Shown: in pieces, positions 31,945 through 35,834 of the stretch
Layout: each line of letters opens with the position of its first letter
Numbering within the stretch: the stretch's first letter is position 1
DNA from: an uncultured Aquabacterium sp.
Lineage (GTDB): Bacteria > Pseudomonadota > Gammaproteobacteria > Burkholderiales > Burkholderiaceae_C
DNA: 35,834 nucleotides
NCBI RefSeq assembly: GCF_947366995.1
Contig: NZ_CANBCC010000042.1
Coordinates: forward strand, 1-35,834
Direction: 5' to 3'
Position numbers and translations under genes: made by a program
Notes under the pieces: generated by a model
The model's database searches: none
Told to the model about the DNA's origin: nothing
The model's input: the letters and a program-made list of their open reading frames with translations, nothing else

Positions 31945-33038
31945 GTGATCGCAGTGCAGACGACCTGCTGCGGGACGCGCAGCAGGTGAGCCCGGTGCTG
32001 GCCGAGCGATTGGTGGCCTGGCAGCATCAGGAGGGGCGGCATCATCTGCCCTGGCAGAAGGTGCGGGATCCCTACCGTGTGTGGCTGTCGGAGATCATGC
32101 TGCAGCAGACGCAGGTGAGCACGGTGCTGGGGTACTTCGACCGCTTTCTCGCTCGTTTTCCGGATGTCGCTGCGCTCGCGGCCGCGCCGCAGGACGAGGT
32201 GCTCGCGCTGTGGGCGGGCCTGGGCTATTACAGCCGGGCGCGCAACCTGCACCGCTGTGCGCAGGCCGTGGTGGCAGAGCACGGCGGGGTCTTTCCGAGC
32301 ACGGCGGTGCTGCTGCAGACCTTGCCCGGCATCGGGCCTTCCACCGCGTCGGCCATTGCGTCGTTCTGCTTCAACGAGCGCATCTCGATCATGGATGGCA
32401 ACGTCAAGCGGGTGCTAGGGCGGGTGCTGGCGTGGGGGGAAGACCTGTCGGTGAAGGCCCACGAGCGCGCGCTGTGGGCGGCGGCGCAGCAGGTGCTGCC
32501 GGCGCGCGCCGAAGACATGCCGGCCTACACACAGGGACTCATGGACCTGGGCGCGACGCTGTGCACGCCGCGCAAGCCGGCCTGCCTGACCTGCCCGTGG
32601 TCGGATCTGTGTCTCGGCCGGCGTGAGGGCGACCCCGAGCGGTTTCCGGTCAAGGGCCGGAAACTGGTGCGGGGCGAGCGCGAAAGCTGGCTGCCGTGGT
32701 TGGAGTGGCAGAGCCAGGTCTGGCTGGAGCAGATGCCCGAGACCGGCGTGTGGGGCGGCCTGTGGACGTTGCCCCTGCTGGAGAGCGATGCGGCGTTGCA
32801 CGCCTTGTGGGGACCTGCGCTGGCCGAACGGGCCGAGGCGCAGCCGCGCAGCAAGCATGTGCTCACGCATCTGGACTGGTGGCTCAACCCGCGGCGTCTG
32901 GTGCTGAGCGATGCACAGGAGGCTGCCCTGCTGGCCGAAACGCTGCAGGCCCGCGAGCCGTCCGGCCGCTGGGTGCCGCTTGCCGACCTGGCAAATTGGG
33001 GGCTGCCCGCGCCCATCAAGCGCTGGCTCGTCGGCTGA
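31941..33038 (+). CDS. mutY: A/G-specific adenine DNA glycosylase MutY
   Basis: 365 residues. MutY removes adenine mispaired with 8-oxoguanine, complementing MutM. Helix-hairpin-helix domain with catalytic Glu51 (VWLSEIMLQQTQV), LPGIGPSTA and Asp152 (SIMDGNVKR); a [4Fe-4S] cluster Cys208-x6-Cys215-x2-Cys218-x5-Cys224; and a C-terminal MutT-like domain (about 240-365) that reads 8-oxoG. The ATG overlaps the dynamin-like stop by 4 bp, so it is translated in step with it. Confidence 0.97.
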   Translation: MSDRSADDLLRDAQQVSPVLAERLVAWQHQEGRHHLPWQKVRDPYRVWLSEIMLQQTQVSTVLGYFDRFLARFPDVAALAAAPQDEVLALWAGLGYYSRARNLHRCAQAVVAEHGGVFPSTAVLLQTLPGIGPSTASAIASFCFNERISIMDGNVKRVLGRVLAWGEDLSVKAHERALWAAAQQVLPARAEDMPAYTQGLMDLGATLCTPRKPACLTCPWSDLCLGRREGDPERFPVKGRKLVRGERESWLPWLEWQSQVWLEQMPETGVWGGLWTLPLLESDAALHALWGPALAERAEAQPRSKHVLTHLDWWLNPRRLVLSDAQEAALLAETLQAREPSGRWVPLADLANWGLPAPIKRWLVG

Positions 33039-33071
33039 GCCAGTGCGGGTCGACCGGGCTGGTCAGATCGA

Positions 33072-33851
33072 TCAGCCCAGCGTCACGATGACCGGTGCGT
33101 GGTCGCTCGGGCGTTCGTTCTTGCGCGGCGCCTTGTCGATCACACAGGCCTGCAGCCGCGGGGTGAGCACCGTACTGGTCAGGATGTGGTCGATGCGCAG
33201 GCCCTGGTTCTTGCGGAAGGCCAGGTTGCGGTAGTCCCACCAGCTCCAGGGCTTGGGCGGCTGCTCGAACTGGCGGAAGGCGTCGACGAAGCCCAGATCG
33301 AGCAGCTGCTGGAAGTGGGCGCGCTCTTCGACCGTGCAGTGAATCTGGTCCTTCCATCCGACCGGGTCGTAGACGTCGGCGTCGGTGGGGGCGATGTTGA
33401 AGTCGCCCATCAGCACGACCTGCGGGTGCCTGGCCAGTTCGTCGCGCAGCCAGGCTTCGAGGGCCGTCAGCCAGCCCATCTTGTAGGCGAACTTGTCGCT
33501 GCCCGGCGCCTGGCCGTTGGGGAAGTAGCAGCCGATGACGCGCACCGGGCCCAGTTCGGTTTGACCCAGCGTGCCGGCGATCACGCGGGCCTGCTCGTCC
33601 GCGAAGCCGGGGATGTTGCGCACGATGTCGGTGGCCTCGGTGCGCGTGAGCAGGGCCACGCCGTTGTAGGTCTTCTGGCCGAACCACTGGGCCTGGTAGC
33701 CGGCGGCGGCCAGCTCGGCGTGCGGAAACTTGTCGTCGGTGAGCTTGGTTTCCTGGAGCACGAGGGCGTCGACCGGGTTGGCGACCAGCCAGTCGAGGAG
33801 CTGGGGCAGGCGGACGGCGAGCGAGTTGACGTTCCAGGTGGCGAGTTTCAT
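33072..33851 (-). CDS. xthA: Exodeoxyribonuclease III (AP endonuclease)
   Basis: 259 residues. Exo III cuts at abasic sites, the step after MutM/MutY action, and degrades duplex DNA 3'-5'. Motifs: ATWNVNSL, LQETKL with metal-binding Glu34, YFPNG, MGDFNIAPTD, RIDHIL and the terminal SDHAPV with catalytic His. It is convergent with mutY, 33 bp apart. Its ATG overlaps the stop (TCATGA) of a 37-codon open stretch with no start codon, the edge of the lower-GC segment to the right. No Shine-Dalgarno is evident, so its normal upstream region may have been replaced. Confidence 0.96.
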   Translation of the reverse strand: MKLATWNVNSLAVRLPQLLDWLVANPVDALVLQETKLTDDKFPHAELAAAGYQAQWFGQKTYNGVALLTRTEATDIVRNIPGFADEQARVIAGTLGQTELGPVRVIGCYFPNGQAPGSDKFAYKMGWLTALEAWLRDELARHPQVVLMGDFNIAPTDADVYDPVGWKDQIHCTVEERAHFQQLLDLGFVDAFRQFEQPPKPWSWWDYRNLAFRKNQGLRIDHILTSTVLTPRLQACVIDKAPRKNERPSDHAPVIVTLG

Positions 33852-34084
33852 GATTTTTCTAGTACGTTGAATTCATTGATGTTTTTGTCTGAGTTTCGCT
33901 GATTTTTGCGTCTAGCTACCCACTTAGCTACCCAAATGGTCCGTGCTTGACGACGTGCTCATCTGCTCCCAACTGGTGGCTGCATTATCTCGTCGGGAAG
34001 CGCTGGTCATCTGGATGTCGACAGCGATTTCCCCTCGCGGTAGCCGCCTCGGCGCACACAGCTTGGTCGGCGATGCTGGGTGCC
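33852..34084. other. AT-richer gap between xthA and the AbiE pair, possible insertion boundary
   Basis: No recognisable gene. Composition drops from the GC-rich housekeeping DNA at about 33850. It holds a 10-bp direct repeat (33913-33934) and short open frames on both strands (minus: 37 codons running into xthA; plus: 33943-34110, GTG start) without ribosome sites or known similarity. No integrase or tRNA is seen. Confidence 0.45.
33913..33934. repeat. Two 10-bp direct repeats, 12-bp period
   Basis: TAGCTACCCA at 33913-33922 and again at 33925-33934. It lies about 60 bp before the xthA start, near the composition change, and could be a remnant of an attachment or insertion site. Confidence 0.6.
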
Positions 34085-34113
34085 TTGCAAAGATCGCCAT
34101 TTTCTCCTAAGAT
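34085..34113 (+). promoter_or_regulatory. Probable promoter of the abiE operon
   Basis: TTGCAA (34085-34090), a 17-bp spacer and TAAGAT (34108-34113). A start near 34120 would fall in the palindrome that follows. Confidence 0.5.
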
Positions 34114-34141
34114 TGCATGAAATTTCAATGAGAAATCAATC
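34111..34141 (+). promoter_or_regulatory. Operator-like inverted repeats before abiEi
   Basis: A perfect palindrome TGAAATTTCA (34118-34127), overlapped by ATTTC-AATGA-GAAAT (34122-34136) and outer arms GATTG (34111-34115)/CAATC (34137-34141). It covers the expected transcription start. AbiEi antitoxins are known to repress their own operons by binding inverted repeats, so this is the likely autoregulatory site. Confidence 0.55.
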
Positions 34142-34753
34142 GTGGAAAGCGTTCCTGCTCCATCAAAGATGCTGGTAAGCGGTGCCGCCGAACGGCTGGC
34201 CGCCTCATTGCGCCCCGGGCGCGTGTACCGGCGAGAGGATCTGGCAGAGATGAGCAATGCGGTGGACCGCCACGTGCGTGAGTTGGTCGCCGAAGGGCTT
34301 GTGAAGAAATTGGCGCAGGGCATGTACTACGTGCCGAGGGTGTCCAGCTTCGGGCCTGTACCGCCTGAGGATGCCGAGGTGGTTGGCAGCTTTCTTCGCG
34401 ACAGTGACTTCCTCGTGTTCTCGCCGTCGGCATACAACGCAGTAGGCCTGGGTACCACGCAGCTATACAACCGCACACTGGTCTACAACCACAAGCGGCA
34501 TGGCGTGTTCAAGCTCGGCAATCGGCAGTTTGATTTCCGGGTGAAACCACGTTTCCCCAAAAAGCTCACGCCGGAGTTTTTGTTTGTCGATTTGCTCAAC
34601 AACCTTGAGCAGTTGGCTGAAGATCGCGATGCTGTCTTACGGCAAGCACAGAGCAAGCTGCCATCGTTTGACCTCGACAAGCTCAAACGCGCGCTCTCAA
34701 CGTTTGGCTCTGTGGCCACCCGCAAGCGCACCAAAGGTTGGCTGAGTGCCTGA
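34142..34753 (+). CDS. AbiEi-type antitoxin / DUF6088 family transcriptional regulator
   Basis: 203 residues from the GTG at 34142 (an ATG at 34169 is possible). The N-terminal 60 residues form a winged-helix-like unit (RPGRVYRREDLAEMSNAVDR, then LVAEGLVKKLAQGMYYVPR), followed by an AbiEi-like domain (LVFSPSAYNAVGLGTTQLYN, VYNHKRHGVFKLGNRQFDFR). In type IV toxin-antitoxin systems the antitoxin does not bind the toxin but counteracts it and represses the operon. Its end overlaps the toxin gene by 8 bp. Codon use and GC are visibly lower than in the rest of the window, which suggests transfer. Confidence 0.85.
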   Translation: MESVPAPSKMLVSGAAERLAASLRPGRVYRREDLAEMSNAVDRHVRELVAEGLVKKLAQGMYYVPRVSSFGPVPPEDAEVVGSFLRDSDFLVFSPSAYNAVGLGTTQLYNRTLVYNHKRHGVFKLGNRQFDFRVKPRFPKKLTPEFLFVDLLNNLEQLAEDRDAVLRQAQSKLPSFDLDKLKRALSTFGSVATRKRTKGWLSA

Positions 34754-35690
34754 ATTTCTGCATGACCGCAAGGACTTTGGCGACCTGCTTGCCGTGGTCG
34801 CTGATGAGCGCAGTCTTGACCCGACATTGGTCGAGAAGGACTACTGGATCATGCATTGCCTTTGGGGGCTGCGAGCCCAAGGGTTCAACTTCGAACTCAA
34901 GGGCGGTACATCCTTGTCCAAGGGCTTCGGTATCATCCACCGATTCTCAGAAGACATCGACATACGGATCGAGCCGCCCAAAGAATTGGACGTCAAGGCT
35001 GGTCGCAATCACGACAAGGCTGGCCATGTCGCGTCCCGGCGGGCTTTTTATGACTGGCTGGCAGCTGAAATCAAGATCCCGGGCATTGTTCAAGTCGCTC
35101 GCGATGAAGATTTCGACGACGAGAAGATGCGCAGCGGTGGCGTTCGTTTGTCCTATGCCGCGCGTACTGCCCCATTGGCTGGTGTCAAAGATGGGATCTT
35201 GTTGGAGCTTGGCTTTGATGACACAGCACCCAACCGCCCAGTGACGATCTCGTCCTGGGCTTGGGACACAGCAAGCGCACGCGGCATCTCTGTGATGGAT
35301 AACAGGGCCATTGACGTGCCGTGCTATGCGCCTACCCACACCTTTGTGGAGAAGCTTCAGACGATTTCGACCAAGTACCGAAAGCTGGCCGAGGCGCAGG
35401 CGTTTCCTGCCAATTTCTTGCGCCACTACTACGATGTGTACTGCTTGTTGCAGTTGGATGAGATCCAGGCGTTCATGAAGGATCCGGTATACCAAAAGCG
35501 CAAGAAGCAGCGCTTTCGTACGGGGGATGAGTTGGTGATCGCCAGCAATCCGGCGTTCACCCTGACGAGTGCTGACGAGCGCAAGCGCTTTGCCACTGAG
35601 TACGGGAAGACTCAGGCGCTGTACTACCAGGGGCAGCCAGACTTTGAGGAACTTCTGGCTTGCATCAGAGAGAACATTGCCTTGATGTAG
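34746..35690 (+). CDS. AbiEii family nucleotidyltransferase toxin (type IV TA)
   Basis: 314 residues from GTG at 34746. The DUF1814/AbiEii fold is clear: motif I LKGGTSLSK (52-59), motif II FSEDIDI with metal-binding Asp70/Asp72, motif III THTFVEKLQTISTKY and motif IV RHYYDVYCLL. Members transfer nucleotides to targets such as tRNA and stop growth; the pair gives phage abortive infection in Lactococcus (AbiE). All catalytic residues are intact, so the toxin should be active. It overlaps the antitoxin gene by 8 bp. About 95 bp beyond it begin insertion-sequence-like repeats. Confidence 0.9.
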   Translation: MPEFLHDRKDFGDLLAVVADERSLDPTLVEKDYWIMHCLWGLRAQGFNFELKGGTSLSKGFGIIHRFSEDIDIRIEPPKELDVKAGRNHDKAGHVASRRAFYDWLAAEIKIPGIVQVARDEDFDDEKMRSGGVRLSYAARTAPLAGVKDGILLELGFDDTAPNRPVTISSWAWDTASARGISVMDNRAIDVPCYAPTHTFVEKLQTISTKYRKLAEAQAFPANFLRHYYDVYCLLQLDEIQAFMKDPVYQKRKKQRFRTGDELVIASNPAFTLTSADERKRFATEYGKTQALYYQGQPDFEELLACIRENIALM

Positions 35691-35784
35691 AAGAAGGAGT
35701 CTTCCAGAAAAGGGCATGCCCTCGCATTGCCTCCACGGCTTCAAGGCGTTCTTGAAGGGGCCTATGGCTGGCGTGCTCGTGGGT

Positions 35785-35834
35785 ATTTCGGATCAACGTG
35801 ACCGCTCATTTCGGAGCAACGTGACCGACGATTT
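35785..35834. repeat. 23-bp tandem repeats resembling an IS21-family end, cut by the window edge
   Basis: ATTTCGGATCAACGTGACCG at 35785, ATTTCGGAGCAACGTGACCG at 35808 (19 of 20 identical), and ATTT beginning a third unit at 35831, a strict 23-bp period. Multiple short repeats containing CGTGACC are, from memory, typical of IS21-family ends upstream of istA. No transposase is visible; it would lie beyond the edge. The repetitive element explains why the contig stops here. Confidence 0.65.

Noticed and set aside
33023-33043. CTGGCTC-N7-GAGCCAG hairpin at the mutY stop as a terminator
   Set aside because: The stem is partly in the coding region and is followed by GC-rich sequence, not T residues, so termination here is not supported.
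33943-34110. Short plus-strand frame (GTG start) before the AbiE pair as a gene
   Set aside because: No ribosome site, no recognisable motif, and it ends inside the abiE promoter.

Overview
The window reads as one complete short-read contig from a high-GC betaproteobacterium of the order Burkholderiales (Comamonadaceae/Sphaerotilaceae-like; the genus cannot be fixed by eye). The gene families and their order support this: ispE - tRNA-Gln - prs - rplY - pth, mutM - dynamin-like GTPase - mutY, ypjD - PP0621 family - pilS - pilR - ampD, and an Ala/Lys-rich histone H1-like protein. Both ends look like assembly edges. The first 12 bases match the end of the Illumina adapter, and the last 50 bases are 23-bp tandem repeats resembling the end of an IS21-type insertion sequence.

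Layout. 1-1800: a truncated periplasmic solute-binding protein and a lipoprotein, probably parts of a TRAP-like uptake system. 1970-6490: the translation factor EttA, a small helical protein, and a two-gene signalling unit (PAS-PAS histidine kinase plus a double-receiver protein). 6670-11860: the histone-like protein and the class Ia ribonucleotide reductase genes nrdA and nrdB, with two NrdR boxes upstream of nrdA. 11990-17062: a tightly packed five-gene minus-strand unit (YpjD-like cytochrome c assembly protein, PP0621 family protein, PilS, PilR, AmpD). 17095-20707: ffh and ftsY, the SRP protein and its receptor, with one DUF2726 gene between them. 20747-22306: rsmD, coaD and a YfhL-type ferredoxin. 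28916-22347 (minus strand): TPR protein, lolB, ispE, tRNA-Gln, prs, rplY, pth and a small DUF4124-like exported protein. 28974-33851: mutM, a dynamin-like GTPase, mutY and, convergently, xthA, so three base-excision-repair genes lie together. 33852-35834: a visibly less GC-rich accessory segment with an AbiEi/AbiEii type IV toxin-antitoxin pair, its own operator-like palindrome, and the insertion-sequence-like repeats.

Most of the window is conserved housekeeping DNA. The best leads are regulatory. A -10-like hexamer sits exactly 6 nt before the ATG of five genes that lack a Shine-Dalgarno sequence (rsmD, ftsY, mutM, the dynamin gene, ypjD), which suggests leaderless mRNAs. Three abutting stem-loops lie between tRNA-Gln and prs. 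Two NrdR boxes stand 31 bp apart before nrdA. An operator-like palindrome precedes the AbiE pair. No clearly new multi-gene system was found. The closest candidates are the dynamin-like GTPase translationally coupled to mutY, and the kinase/double-receiver pair with no visible output domain.
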